A DNA stretch of 64,000 nt from Acanthopleura granulata (taxonomy: Eukaryota; Mollusca; Polyplacophora; Chitonida; Chitonidae), in the NCBI GenBank assembly GCA_016165875.1, contig JABBOT010000001.1:12894540-12958539 (forward strand), written 5' to 3'. Of this stretch, positions 24,131 to 36,539 are shown one piece after another (positions within the stretch are counted from its first letter, which is position 1; each line of letters starts with the position of its first letter). The notes beneath the pieces were generated by a model that was given only the letters and a program-made list of their open reading frames with translations, made no database searches and was not told the origin of the DNA. The translations under genes were made by a program, and so were the position numbers.

Positions 24131-26529
24131 TTTATGGTGCAGTCAGTTAATCCCCACTGTGCTGAAATGGGTGGTCTCTTGCCAGAGATTGAGTGGCATG
24201 ATTATGTGGATTCAAATACTTCTCAACCTTCTAGTTTGTACACTAGTGTACAGATTGCTTTTGATGTATAGCAACTGATTGTCCATTCCATATATGTAAC
24301 ACATTTACAATATTTTCTGTCCCTAGCACTCGTTACTGGTTTGCTCAAATGAGAGATACGACATTTTGCAACTCAACACAGCATCAATGTTATTTAACTC
24401 CACAAGTGAAGGTGACAAAAGATTTAGCAATGTACTACTACACACACCACAAAATCATTTTTAAAACCCTAACCTGGGTAGACTTATACATCAATGGACA
24501 GATTATCACAACTGCAGACAATCTTGTCTTCAGTTTTATGTTTCGGTCAACAGACAGAGCAAATTTGTGTTGTTTCAATGAAAACATTTTGGATCCTATT
24601 TAAAACCCCCATGTTTGGATCGAAATTTCACATAATAACTAATTTCCTATACCCACAAAGCTTGTTACTTTTCCAACCAGAGTAAGGTGATAATGGGAAT
24701 AGACTTGTGAAATGATGATCTGTCCCATAAAGTGAATTTGTCTTTGGCAGTGAAAATCTTTGATTTTGTCATATGTTCCATGTGTATTTGTTATGAGGCA
24801 TTCCTTTATGTGCTGTGTTCATAGTACACCAGGTTTAGACACGTTAGCGCAAAATGGCATCATCTAATACCTTATGTTCTGTAATTGATGGTCACAGATC
24901 TTTAGGACCTACTGTTCAATGATACAAATCAGTGTAGCTCAGTACCGCTTGGTAGGTCAGTGCCAAGCATTCCTACTAACACGCTGCCTGGTCGCACACA
25001 GCGGTTTTGTGAGTCTAGTTTACAGTTGCACCTTAAACTCTCAAGCTTGTGTGATTCTGCATTCGTGTACATCACATCCTGTTTACATCAGAATCGTCCT
25101 GTACGCATGGTTGCTCAAAAGCTGAGTAAGAGGTAAATGATGTGATTTTGTGAAGGGATGCCTTTGACGAGGCCTAAAGCTAATGGAGGTGTGTGGAGGG
25201 GATAAGCTGAGGTTCAGCATTTCAGGAGTTTCACGAATTCATGCAGGTTGAGGTGAGAGAAGGTGGGTGCTCTCTCAAACCAGTAGGGCTAAAGAAGTGA
25301 TTTTATATTTAACAGACTAGGCTGAATCGCTGGAGTCTGACGCTGTGGATACCTCCGAGCATGTTCCAAGTGAAGGCAAACTATGCAACTACCGTAAAAT
25401 CCAGCTGTCAGCCACGATAGTTTGTAGTGCAATTTCAGGCTTATTTCTATGACGGGACGAAAAGGGGTCAAGATCAAAATGCTGGCCTTGGTGGTCATTT
25501 TTAATAGGTTATTCCCCTGTACGCCCAACCAGTTTGGGTCAATGTGCTTCTTGAGACACAATGTCGCTTGCAATCTTCTTCAGTGTGGTTCATGAAATAG
25601 ACCTGAAAGTAAATCAATTCTTCATCTACCATATATTTCTGTATAACTTGTGAGGTGCTCTTTTTGGCTGTGTAACTTTCATACCTGACCAGGCAGCAGT
25701 TTATGTGTTATGGTCACATATGTCCGGCCAACCCCGCTTTTGTCCGGCCTTTAAACCTGAAAAGCCCATCATTCCAGTCTCTAGGCGGCCCTAGTTAAAT
25801 ACCTGTTGAGAGATACTATTGCGAATTGACTGCTTATATTTTGATCTGAGTACCGATTCTGTTACGTCCCCTGTTTACATATTATAAACATGCTATTGAC
25901 GTAGGTACTATCTATGAGCCCCCGTGGTTAGATCAGTTGAGTCACATACGTGCGGTTACAATGTTTTGACGTTGTTGTTGTAGTCTGGCCTTGCCCCATT
26001 CACGGTTGAAATGCTCTAAGTGTAACCCTCAAACTCACCTCTGGATGCAGCCGTCGATGAGGACTGGTTGCCCATAGTGAGACCATACCAGCATCATTCA
26101 AGTCTTCCCACAACTCTAGATTTTACCCCATCGGTCTTCAAAAACTTCAGACTTCGAGGGCGTAATTCGCGATACGGAACAGTGGCGCGAAGTGCCTCTT
26201 ACACCAAAGTAAATTTTTAGAAATGTTAGATATCATCAGGGTTATCTCCCTTAAATACCTTGCAGCAGGCCGTTTGTAAGTGTTTGAACTTAGCAGTATG
26301 CGCGTCTCCCAGTTACCACTCAGGAAAGTGTATTTTTACCAAGCACAAACGCACCCAAACATATGAGCGATACCACAAAAGTTAACACCATTCTCACCAT
26401 TTTTTGTTGTTTTGGTGGGTGCGGGGGAGAGGGTAGCGCTTAGGCCTAATTAATTTTAATAGCCCTGAGACAACAAAGTTGACAACTAAGACACAACTTT
26501 TAATATATTTTTTTAAACAACTTAACTGA
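24131..26529. other. No gene recognised
   Basis: AT-rich sequence between a SINE and the left end of the large transposon. Open frames of up to 94 codons are present, but none has a domain signature or convincing splice context. Confidence 0.5.
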
Positions 26530-26535
26530 TATGTA

Positions 26536-26750
26536 GGGAAGCCCATTGGTGCCACTGAAAATAAAAAAAAATGTGTCCGGTTAATAATATAACTAATCCG
26601 TTATAACGATGTAATAAGTCGTTTTAATGGAATACTAATCCGTTTTTACGGACTACTAATCTGTTATAACGATTTAATAAGTCGTTTTAACGGAATTTTA
26701 ATTCGTTAAAACGGAGTAGTAATCCGTTATAACAATATTATTGCTTCATT
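26536..26750. repeat. Left terminal inverted repeat with internal palindromic subrepeats
   Basis: After the terminal 45 bp it consists of alternating taatccgttataacgat, taataagtcgttttaacgga and similar motifs. Most cores are near-palindromes of the type CCGTTTTAACGG. Such subterminal arrays are commonly transposase-binding sites; that role is inferred. Confidence 0.88.
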
Positions 26751-27098
26751 ATCTGGCACGGAATGTTCCGCAGATCACACCAGCATCAGGCCAACACAGA
26801 GCGCTTTGTCCGAAGGTAGAACATGCCATTGTGTATATTTGTTAATATATTTAGCCTACTGTATCTTAGTCGTGTCTTAATCGTTTAACAAGTGTACGTT
26901 AAATGCAAATTGATGTACCAAGAGTTTTGTGAGACACTGTGATCAATCCAACTGCGACTAGCAACTCTATCGGGGGGGACGGCGTTGTTGTTGTTCTGCT
27001 TCTTGGATATGCCGGTGTTCTGGTTCTCGATCGTGGTGTGCAATTTGGATCCTACACATTCTTGGCTTCATGTAACAGCCCATCTTTCTTGTTATTTC

Positions 27099-27182
27099 AG
27101 AAAGAGAGGCGACTTACGACAGTTTCTGCGTGAGAGACGTGTTTGCGAAGAGTCCATGAGAAGGATGGACAAGTACATGTAG
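27099..27182 (+). pseudogene. Possible N-terminal exon of the transposon cargo gene
   Basis: After a gttatttcag acceptor-like site the frame reads KRGDLRQFLRERRVCEESM and stops after DKYM. The short basic helical segment resembles the start of the SAM-like N-terminus that I associate with HECT/G2E3-like invertebrate proteins. The match is from memory and short. It may be only a fragment, or not coding. Confidence 0.25.
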
Positions 27183-27334
27183 GCCTACATTTTCGCATAA
27201 TTATGCCGTTTTACGCTATTTGTTGTGGTTTGTCCTGCTGTTGTAGTAATGGACATACATTGTATTGTATATTTATCGTGTGATCATCATGCTGGACATG
27301 TGAACAGTTACAACCAGTGTGCAACACGGTATCC

Positions 27335-27528
27335 GTGTAATATGACTAGTGGGGTGTCATGTCTGGTGTCTTCGGCATGGTGTTCCAGTGTCGGCAGCAC
27401 TTTGGCGGCAAGGACTCGCCCTGCCACAAGAAGACACACTATATATGCACACACCAGATGGACTGCTCATCGTCGTATGACTGAATAATTGTTAAGTACG
27501 ACGTTAAACCCCTAGCACTCACTCACTT
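27335..27528 (+). mobile_element. SINE-like element, family B
   Basis: It shares with 45705-45960 (opposite orientation) a body reading gtgttccagtgtcggcagc, actcgccctgccacaagaag, and a 3' end cgtatgactgaataattgtt then aagtacgacgttaaacccc, followed by repeated cactcact. A different family from A. It is inserted inside the large transposon. Confidence 0.75.
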
Positions 27529-28317
27529 AAATCAGGCTTAACTACATCCAGACAAACTTATGAAATGCTGTAACCGTCTGTAATTATTTTCAACCGTTTG
27601 TTCTTGGTTTTCATGTTAATGAACATAATATGCACGTAATATAGTAATGATATCGGACTGACTTGCAGCGGTAGGTATCAGATATGCAATGTCATTCTGT
27701 ATTTATGTGTACTTATTCAATACACTGATGCTTATATTTTGAAATGCCACATTTAATATTTCATTGTATTCCTGATCAAGTTTTTCTTAAATCATCATAC
27801 ATTTCTTTTGGCCAAATAACTAATTACTATTTAGCTGTTGGCCAAATGTCTAGACGATTGACAATGATTTGTTGGTGATAAGGTGCCTGACCCTCAGGTT
27901 GGTGGTTCGAAACCAGGAGTAGTATTAGATTGTGTTCAGCAACAGAAGCTGTGTCATTCCAGGAAAGTGGCAATCCCATACAAATAATTTATTTATTTAT
28001 CTAATTATTTGTTTGATTGGTGTTTTACCCTTCAAAATAAACCCATATAATGAAAAAGAAAAGTAATTATATAATACTGTTTGTTAATTTAACATTGTTT
28101 TTTACTCTCTTTAGTTACAAACACTGTATATATACAGTACAATTTGCATTCAGTTTGATCCACAGTGTATTTTGTTGTAAATAAACATGTGCATAATTCT
28201 GACTATAAATTTAAAACCAGTTGTGATGTTACTACTACTGCCTCACATTTTTCACACCCAAATCCCGTGAAGGTACAAGTACCCATGAAATATACTTTAC
28301 ATGTTATTCTTTAGCAG

Positions 28318-28590
28318 CTGCTCGGTCTCCATGACCTAGTGGTTACCGTGCCAGTGCGACATAATGACCCAGGATCCTCACCCATGTGTTGGTTGTGAGT
28401 TCAAGCCCAGCTCAGGCTGGCTTCCTCATCGCTCGTATGTGGGAAGGCCTGGCAGCAAACTGCGGACGATCGTGGGTTTCCTCTGGGCTTTGTTCCTTCA
28501 ACTATGATGCTGGCCGCCGTTGTATAAGTGAATAGTCTTTACTGAGGCGTAAAACACCAATGAAACAAATAAATAAATAAATAAATCTGT
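28318..28590 (+). mobile_element. Full-length SINE family A inside the transposon
   Basis: tRNA-like head (gacctagtggttaccgtgcc, then gtgagttcaagcccagctc), the conserved body, and ggcgtaaaacaccaatga with an (aaat)n tail at 28566-28586. Confidence 0.88.
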
Positions 28591-29011
28591 TGTGCTGTTT
28601 GCGGAAATGTTTGAACTTTAGTTGGCAATACGATGAAAGACCGGCAGTTGACATAGGTGACTCTCTGGGTCGGTCTATCGATGTCAATCGGCCTAAGTTC
28701 TGACATCTGTTATGACTGGATGATGTGGGGTAAAACTGATTGATTCGCGCTTGTTTCTTTAAAAATGGCAACATTTGGTCAAAGAGTGGATATCGCCATG
28801 AAGAGGAAAGATTGTGAGGTGTTAATCTGTCCCAATGTACAAGCGGTATTTTATTTTGTGTGACCACACAAGCCAATGTACCTTGCATGTCTTTGGTCAG
28901 ATTTGCTTGACACATTAAGTAGGAAGTGAAATTTAAGTAAAAATTCCTTCAGCGAGATACACTAGAACATGTCTTTCTTATGGATATACAACTTTTTGGT
29001 TTATTATCACG

Positions 29012-29045
29012 ACGTTTCGATGTAGATACTGGCATCGTTATCAAG
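29012..29045 (-). ncRNA. Hammerhead-ribozyme-like motif in the PLE 3' flank
   Basis: On the element strand: CTTGATAA, then the stem CGATG, a ten-base loop, the stem CATCG, then AAACGT. This matches the layout CUGAUGA - stem II - GAAAC of hammerhead ribozymes, which are known from Penelope-like elements. The first box is degenerate (TTGATAA for CTGATGA) and I could not place stems I and III confidently, so catalytic activity is unlikely in this copy. Confidence 0.35.
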
Positions 29046-29136
29046 TGAGTGAAATCAAGACATCAACACTCTTAAATATAGCAAGTAGAGATACAAGTGT
29101 CATCATGTAGTACAATATTCATGGGGATTAGGGGGA

Positions 29137-31115
29137 TTAGGCTCGATGGGGTTCCAGGTCAGTTTGAAGGATTAATAGGTCATAAGCTGATGGAAGGTAA
29201 ATCCCTTGTTCTCTGTTGAGGCTAGGTTTTAATCTCTTAATCTGGATGGCTTCTTGTAGTTCACGCTTTTACCAATTGGGTTGATTAGAGTTTAGTGTTC
29301 TGATTGTGTTCCACTTGATGTTGTGGTGTGGGTTTTCTTGGATGTGGTCATTTATGGCGGATTTGGAATCAGATTTTTCGACAGATGACTTGTGTTCTTT
29401 AATTCGGGTTCCTAGAGGTCTTCCCGTTTCTCCGATGTAGGATGCGTTGCAGTTGCATTTTATTTGGTATACAACTCCTTTGGGTGGTGAGGGGTTAGTG
29501 GCTCTCCTCTTCCCTGTGGCATGGAGGAGTGATTTCAGTGTAGTCTGGTTTTTAAACAAGGTTTCTATTCCTGTGGATTGTTGTAATAGGCGGGCAATTT
29601 TGTGGCTGGTAGGACCGATGTATGGAAGGCTTACTCGGATTCCAGGGCCTTCATGCCTGAGTCTTCTCAGTGGCGGGTGTATAACTTTCTGGATTGCTTT
29701 GTTGACTTTGTTTGCTGGGTATCCATTGTGGTAGGTGAAGACCACTCGCAGGTGTGTTATCTCCTCATCTAGGTTGTTGGTGCAGATGTGCGTGGCTCTC
29801 CTAGTGAGGGTTGCAATGATGTCAGTCTTAGTCTTGGGTGGGTGGTTGGACTTGTAGTGGATGTACTGGTCAGAGTGGGTTGCTTTGCGATAGACTGTGG
29901 TTTGTAGGCCATCTGTGGTTCTCTTTACTTGGACGTTTAGGAAGGGTATTTCACGGCCTGTTTCTGTTTCCATTGTAAATTTCATGCGCTGGTGTTGAGA
30001 GTTCAGGTGGTCTAGTAATACGGTCGGATCATCGTTCTGGTGTAGAACTACAAAAGTGTCGTCGACTTTACGCATCCAGCAAATAGGTTGGATAGGTGAT
30101 GTCGACAGGGCTTTGTTCTCTAGTTCTGTGAGGTAGATCTCGGAGACTATCGGGGAGAGTGGGGATCCCATGGGGAGGCCATGAAACTTCTCGTAAATTG
30201 TATCACCCCATGTGAAGTATGTGGATGATAAGCAGTATTCTAGCAGGCGTACGATGCTTCCTGGGGATAGCGGGGTGGCGGGTTGGTTGTCTGTTATTTT
30301 TTGCTTGATCAGATCGAGAGCTAGTTTAGTGGGGACATTAGTAAATAGGTCGACAACATCATAGCTGACGAGTTGGCATGGTTCCTTTACCTGTCTAATT
30401 TTGTTGCAAAATTCTGCTGAGTGGTTTATAAAGGAGTCGGCTGCTTTGGACCATGGTGCTAGGATTTTGGTAAGGAGCTGGGCAGTGTTGTAGAAGACTG
30501 TTCCTCTTGAGCATATCAGGAGTCGGGCTTTTACTGGGTCCTTGTGGATCTTGATGGTTGCGTGGGCATATGGTGGTCGTGGGTGCTGTACAATTAACTT
30601 CCTTTGGGTTTCATGAGTGATCTCTCCATTAGCTTTGAGTTGGTTGAGAAACGATCTGTGCTGGCGGTCGTATTTGTTGGTGGGGTCGATTTTTAGGGTC
30701 GGTACGTGGATTCGTCTCCCAGTAGGTTGTCGACCAGTGTGTTGAAGGCCGATTTGTCAAGTATAGCAGTGGCTTTCCCCTCATCCGCTGGTGCTATGAC
30801 TATGGATTTGTCTTCTTTCAGTTCTGTTATTGCTTCCCTCTCTTCTCTGGTTAGGTTGCTGTGTTGTGGTTGGGCTTTGTCCGGAAGGGTTGCTATCTGA
30901 TGCCTCAGGTAGTCAGTGTGGCCCCCGGGAACTAATTGTTGTAGACCATCTTCAATGTTAATGATGAAGTCATCCTTAGGTATGGTATTGGTCGTTGGGA
31001 CAAAGTTGAGTCCTTTGGACAGTAAGTTCAGTTGGTGGGGGTTGAGTGGTTTACTGCTTAAGTTGACGACAGTTTTAGAAATGAATTCTCTTCTGTTTAC
31101 CTCTAACTCATTCAC
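29137..31115 (-). pseudogene. PLE reverse transcriptase + GIY-YIG endonuclease, broken
   Basis: The N-terminal part (31115 to about 30700) contains LNLLSKGLNFVPT and IVIAPADEGKATAILDKSAF. The core includes LVSYDVVDLFTNVP, FHGLPMGSPLSPI and the active-site box RKVDDTFVV. The C-terminal GIY-YIG nuclease reads VYQIKCNCNASYIGETG followed by RIKEHKSS. Two lesions are visible: a frameshift near 30700, since the upstream and downstream frames differ, and an in-frame TAA at 29269-29271, after which the same frame continues with KRELQEAIQIKRLKPSLN to a stop at 29137. The usual aromatic residue before VDD is Lys here. The protein would copy the element RNA and nick the target; this copy cannot make it. 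Confidence 0.9.
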
Positions 31116-31390
31116 ATTCAGCGAGAAAGATTAGGCGACAACAGTGATATGAATCGTAATAGACTTAGTAACATCTATGTCTCAGTAAAAACAAAAGTAT
31201 TATATAAAAACTTCTTGGATAAAAAATGTGTGATTTTGTTGACTCATTGTGAAACAAATATTTATCCCTGCATAGCTTTTATAGTTTTCTAATTCCGTTT
31301 TCTCTATTGTTCTCCCTTCCATCTGGATTGCTATGCGATTCGTGCAACCACTGAAGATGTCTTAAAAGAATACCTACCACAAAGCAAGAC

Positions 31391-33025
31391 ATGCCTAAGA
31401 AGAACAAGAAAATTCGACTGTCAGGAAATAACAATGCGTCAAAAGACACTAGAAAAATCGAAATAGGTATGCTAAATTACGGCGAAAAAGGATATGTTCA
31501 GGTTAGAACAAACAATGGAGGAGGAACGAGAAGGGTTGAAGTGGAAAAAGATGCCAATCAGTACGATATTCTTCAGATGGCAAAATCGCTTTTCTTTGCA
31601 AACGCACAGTCTTCTCGGGGAAAATTGATGATTGCAACTTTGACATAGGCGATTTTTCCGAGACCATGATGGGACAGAGTCGGGAAACCGTTGGAGAGAT
31701 GTACAAAAGGACCGGTATGACCATCTTTAGCTTTTACATGGCGACAAAAGCGAAGGATGCACACACCCGTCCTACTGTACCCGCCAAATCTTCTGCGGAG
31801 CAGAATGTAAGCAATATCAACGAAAACACTCTGTCAACATTTCCGAAGAAGATACTCTTCCCGGTTTACCGCCTATTTCTATGGAATCTGTGTTTGATGA
31901 GTCTGAGTCTGAAGTGTTTTTTAACTTCAAGGAAATTGGCAGTTTACGACCTTCGAATGAAATTGCCGATAACCAGGTTGCAACAAATGACCACGATGTT
32001 TCTTCAGATTCTCCCGGCACTGGTGAAACGAATACAGCTGATGGTATCTCTCTTTTGGCAATGGCGTCTTCCTTGATGAAAGGCACAACTACACAGAGAC
32101 TAGCCAGACTTCGCAAGTATATCACAGCATGATAACAGATCAACCCCCTGACGGTTTTAGTCCTGACAGCTCAATACTGCAATCTCCAAATCCAAAACCA
32201 AATTTTCTAATGGTCATTCACCGTGGCGCGCTAGCCTTCAGTGAGATGATAAAGACGCCGGCATACACCAAAAACATCTTACCATCATCAGGGTGCTTTC
32301 AAATGGCGACCAAGAAATTGCCGAAGACACAGGTGGGTTATTGCGTTACTTGCTCTCATACTTCTGGAAAGACTCATACAACAAATGCACGCTTGGAAGA
32401 CGTGTCAAAGTGCCCAGTCTCCGGCACGACTTTGGGCAGAAGAATGAAAATGTGTGGGCAGAATATTATTGTACGGATTGGACACTTTAGGCTACTGGCC
32501 GACGGCCCTGTCAGAGTCCTTCCTGTGCGACCTGATGTTCTAATGGTCGATTTCGCGAATTTCATTTCCCAAACCGAAAAGGAGGTTGTTGAGATGGCAG
32601 GTCATGATTTCAACAGCGTGGACCCAGACGATCTGATGGAGACCCTAGATGTCCATGCATGTAGAGTACAGGCAAATGCGCGAAATGTATTTTCTACCTT
32701 CCTTGAAATAGCTCACAAGAAACTGATTCAAATGCCTTTGTTCGTGAGCGACTGTTGGCGAGACATTCTCCGGGACTCACGTCTAACAGAATCAAAATTG
32801 GATGACATGTACGCATCACTTACACCGACGCACAAGCGTGTTTTTAAATTGCTGCAGTTTCCAGACAGCACCAACTGCCATCTCACCGAAACTTCCAAGC
32901 ACTTGAAAAGATATGTCAAGGAGCTAAGCGACCAAAAACTTGGCTTGTTTCTGAGATTCAGTACCGGGTCGGATCTATATATATTCATACCCAGTTGTAT
33001 TTCTTTTTCCAACTTCGATAATTGA
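31391..33025 (+). pseudogene. HECT-domain, G2E3-like gene carried by the transposon (multiple frameshifts)
   Basis: Successive segments in shifting frames resemble the uncharacterised HECT-type (G2/M-specific E3 ligase-like) proteins found in many invertebrates and fish. Seen in order: YVQVRTNNGGGTRRVEVEK and ILQMAKSLFF (31391-31648); ETVGEMYKRTGMTIFSFYM (from 31666); an acidic Ser-rich linker (31881-32132); VIHRG and then EIAEDTGGLLRYLLSYF with VPSLRHDFG (to 32490); LEIAHKKLIQMPLFVSDCW; LKRYVKELSDQKLGLFLRF, then STGSDL. The frame changes at least five times, and the C-lobe with the catalytic cysteine is absent after position 33000, so no active ligase is possible. Family assignment is from recalled motif resemblance, not from a search. 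Confidence 0.65.
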
Positions 33026-33149
33026 TTAAATGAAAAAAATCAAGTCAGACCCTGCGTGCTTTATTTATTTCGGTTTCATCAACCTCGTTTGACTATTACA
33101 TTAAATACATACATCTCTGCGAGATAACGGAATAGGGAGTGTCAATCTG

Positions 33150-33480
33150 TTGTAACAGAGCTTAGTGGCTAAGGTTCGCGACACCTAGCCACAAAACACT
33201 GGAGGTGCGGGTTCACTCCTGACCTTGGACTAGGAATTAGTGGATTCCCCATAATCTCATAGGGGCCCTGGTGACGGTAAGCGGTCGATGGGGTTCGTGC
33301 GACAGTTTGTGCAGCTATACATTCGCTGAAGACCACCATATAGTACCGTGTGTAAATCGGTACGTCCTACATAGGAAAGCTCGTCAGTAACTTGCCATAT
33401 AGCTACGTTCACATTATGCACGGAAATCGCTCCAGGGCCCGAACCGTATTCGTGAACGATAACGTTTTCAGAGGATTGCA
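33150..33480 (+). mobile_element. Possible tRNA-headed SINE, different family
   Basis: The segment agcttagtggctaaggttcg followed at proper distance by ggaggtgcgggttcactcct resembles a tRNA with A and B boxes, and is followed by a non-tRNA body. No second copy of the body is visible in the window, so boundaries and identity are uncertain. Confidence 0.4.
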
Positions 33481-33524
33481 TTCACACACGGGAAATTCGG
33501 GACACTTGACCCGGTTTCGTAACT

Positions 33525-33700
33525 AAATTCATTTCCTGGTTTCATCTCCGGACATACTTTGGAGGCCTGCCAGTAATCTACGAATGGTCGTGGATTTTCC
33601 CCGGGACCCTGTCCGTTTTCCTCCCGCCGTAATGCTGGGAGCCGTCGTATAGAAGTGAAATATTCTTGAGTATCAAATAAATAAGTAAATGAATGAAAAG
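33525..33700 (+). mobile_element. SINE family A, 3' portion
   Basis: Contains gaggcctgccagtaatctac, ccccgggaccctgtccg, gtaatgctgggagccgtcgt, gaagtgaaatattcttgagt and an (aaat)-type tail. The head is missing. From 33701 to 35580 I find no recognisable gene or repeat. Confidence 0.8.
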
Positions 33701-35580
33701 GTAACGAATCCTGCATGTGGGCTTTAACATAAATGCGACCTTATAAATGCATTTACTACACACAGACAAAACTACACGGAGCGCAGGACGGTCACAGTTA
33801 GAAACCCTACTGTTACGCTACGTATACAGTAGGCCTTCCTAAAAAGTCAGTTATAGTCCCAAACCACACTGAATGCACCAAAACTGTTCATAATCTACAA
33901 AACACTTCTCAATGACCTATTTATTATATAGCTGAACCTGTCTGATAAATAGCTCAACCGTGTGTGATCTTCGCTTTAGTATTTGGCGGAACATGGAAGT
34001 CAACAGATAATGAAATTTGAAAAATACGACTCTCCCTGATTCACTACAGCTCCGAGTACAGAACGGTCACGTGGTAAAGTCCAAAAGATTTCGTTGGACC
34101 ACATTAATAGATATGTAATATGATAAAGTCAGGTGTGAAATATGCTGGCGTTGCAATTCGAGCGTGAGTAGCGTTCCTAACTGCATGCATACAGCAGCTC
34201 TGACGAGACTTTTAAACCAGTCAATGCACTAATATAAAAGTCTTGCATGATGTAAGGACCTACATGAAAACATCACTTGGCTGACAAATGCTGTGATGAA
34301 AAGAGTCTGTATATAGATGATACTCAAAATCCCCAATCTATATCTTCTCTAAGAAAGACCAGACATTGTTTCCTATCAGGCGAGAAAAATGTTTTTCTTT
34401 TCTTGTAACGCGCTGTATCAAGTGACAAGCTTTCGGAAGTCACATGGATTTACCAAACAAGGGCTCAAATGTAAGAATACCGATATGGAATATTTTCTCT
34501 TTATGTTAATCGGACGCTGCAGAGGCAGGACCGACATACTTGGGGTAGGGTTTATTTGACTAAACTGTTCTTTCAAATGTAGGCTGTATCAAGATAGACT
34601 CACGACAGAGTGTTACGTATGAAATACATTCCTTAAAGACATGAGATAATCGTACAGCAGAAACTGGATGGATGAATTTGAGAAACGTCATGCTGTGAAC
34701 GGTGAATGGGCCTAATTTTACTAGTGGGGAGTCAAAGATTGGTCGTGTCAATGATGCAAAGACAGAATTGGCTGATGAACTGACAACATATCACAACTTT
34801 TAAACATGTTAAAACCCTTGGCTGTTAATCGTAAGGTAAAATAACCAAAGTTATATAGGTATTGTAGGGTAAATTCTTTGACGTCTCGAAATTAATATTT
34901 TGTCCCGTCCTGCTATATTGTGAAAAAAATGACAATAAAATGTTCAGCACACTGATCATTGAGTCCCTCATTCAGCAGTGTATACTGTTATTGCGTTTGA
35001 ATAATGACCACATGGTTAATCTTCCAAGCTTTGTTACATTGACTGTTATCACAAGTTTGTCAAAAAGAGATTCCGTAGTTCATAATACTGTTGAAGACCA
35101 TCGTCAATGCTATTTGGGGCATATCGTTCAATTTCCTCCATAAACAAGACATATGTCGAAAATATCTCTGTCGCAAGGGTATATTTCACGAAAACGACAT
35201 TCGCTCCGACACACCTCAATTGCGTCATCGTCAACGGGAACCTGGTAGCTGTGGGTTCCATATAGAGCAGAAATAGTGTACATCACTACTGGGCGTCAAT
35301 GAGGGAAATTCTCTCCTTTTCAGTTGCGAATACGTTATGTATTCCAGATCTGTACCATGTCATCTAAGTCGTTCTGAAATGAAGGGCAATCGCGATATTG
35401 TTATTATTATTATCTTATAAGTGTTAACTGGTATCCTTGGTTCTCCATTGGGGCATTATTCATGTGAATATACAAAAAGTAGCTGTTCACATGTTTTTAG
35501 TACCGAGGATTATACAGAAAATTGAATGAATCTTTTCGATGTTAAATGCAACTCAGAGGAACTCACTGGTCTGGTCAAAT

Positions 35581-36466
35581 TCATAACGATTTGTTATTTA
35601 TACTCACGTAAAGCAAATGAGACAATACATGTGTACCGACCCGAAGAAGCCTCATAAAACAGAACTGGACTAAGCAGATGTCAGAAAAATTCCCCGTGAA
35701 CATTCCAGCATCCTTCAGTGTTGCCAGTGCATCCAACGAATATTGACAGCATTCCCTCCTTAAAAAGTTCCAGAACATTTCAATTTGTTGGTTTGATGTA
35801 CTTCTGTCGTACAAGAAACTTGTTTCTTTTCCTGTCATAAAAATTTGAAACTGGGCTACATGACCATTTTCTGTACCAAAGTCACTTCATACTAACCTTG
35901 GACATCCTTTGCGTGTTTGGACAGTTTCTGTGAAATATCCCCCAATCACCCGAGGATCGTTACTTGTGGTGTAAACGTTCAACCAGATAACATTTCTGGA
36001 AAATCCATCTATACAACCACAAATGCACAAGCCATATTGCTTTAGTTTATCGTACGAATCCATGTGCCAAATAAAGTGTGGGCCACGTTCAAAACCTTTT
36101 CCGTAATCTGAGAGAAACACCCGCTGGGTCCAGTATGCGCATGAGATTTGCTGCTGTGTTACGGGAAATTGTCATGTCATTCTGTAAACAACGCAGATGC
36201 ATCCACCTGTAACCATGTTGGTTGCCAGCTCCAGCAATTAAATGTTCCAAAAACAATGCCACGTCCAAGACGTCCGGACAGTGCCGTCTTCTATAAAACC
36301 AGTTTGGTTTAAGATATCTCTTCAGCGTTCTCAGGGAAACAGAAACACCATGAACATGGACGAAGAACAATAGGATTTCCGAATAGCATAAACCAAGACG
36401 AAAGTAAAGGGAGCACAAGTCACTACGACCGTCCATCCTCAAAATGAGAAGTTTGCATCTATACAC
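35581..36466 (-). pseudogene. Retroviral-type DDE integrase/transposase of the large transposon, broken
   Basis: Likely the transposase. An N-terminal helical part (ISLRTLKRYL-like, here VSVSLRTLKRYLKPNW) and HGYRWMHLRC precede the catalytic core. The core triad is visible: Asp in FIWHMDSYDKL, Asp in SDFGTENG, Glu in STSNQQIEMFW. CGCIDGFSRNVIWL and CLVQFCFMRL support the same family, an integrase-core protein common in invertebrate and fish genomes. Lesions: a frameshift near 36095-36120 between LRKRF and ERGPHF, and a TGA in place of an expected Arg codon just before SDFGTENG (about 35887-35889). The position next to the right inverted repeat supports a transposase role, which is inference. 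Confidence 0.8.
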
Positions 36467-36539
36467 AAGCTTTGCTGGAAAACCTTACTTCAATTACGTG
36501 TAGCTCATTTATAAATAATAGCAATAATTATAGTGATCC

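Larger units (their letters stand above)
28958..31116 (-). mobile_element. Penelope-like retroelement (PLE), 5'-truncated, with 10-bp target duplication
   Basis: The element is flanked by the direct repeat TTCAGCGAGA (28948-28957 and 31117-31126). It encodes a Penelope-type reverse transcriptase followed by a GIY-YIG endonuclease. The reading frame at the 5' end (31116) begins without an ATG, consistent with truncation during target-primed insertion. The 3' flank after the stop (28958-29136) contains a hammerhead-like stem. It is inserted in the interior of the larger inverted-repeat transposon and is therefore younger. Confidence 0.88.

Noticed and set aside
28502..28915. 137-codon minus-strand frame
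   Set aside because: It runs through the tail and body of a SINE on its antisense side.
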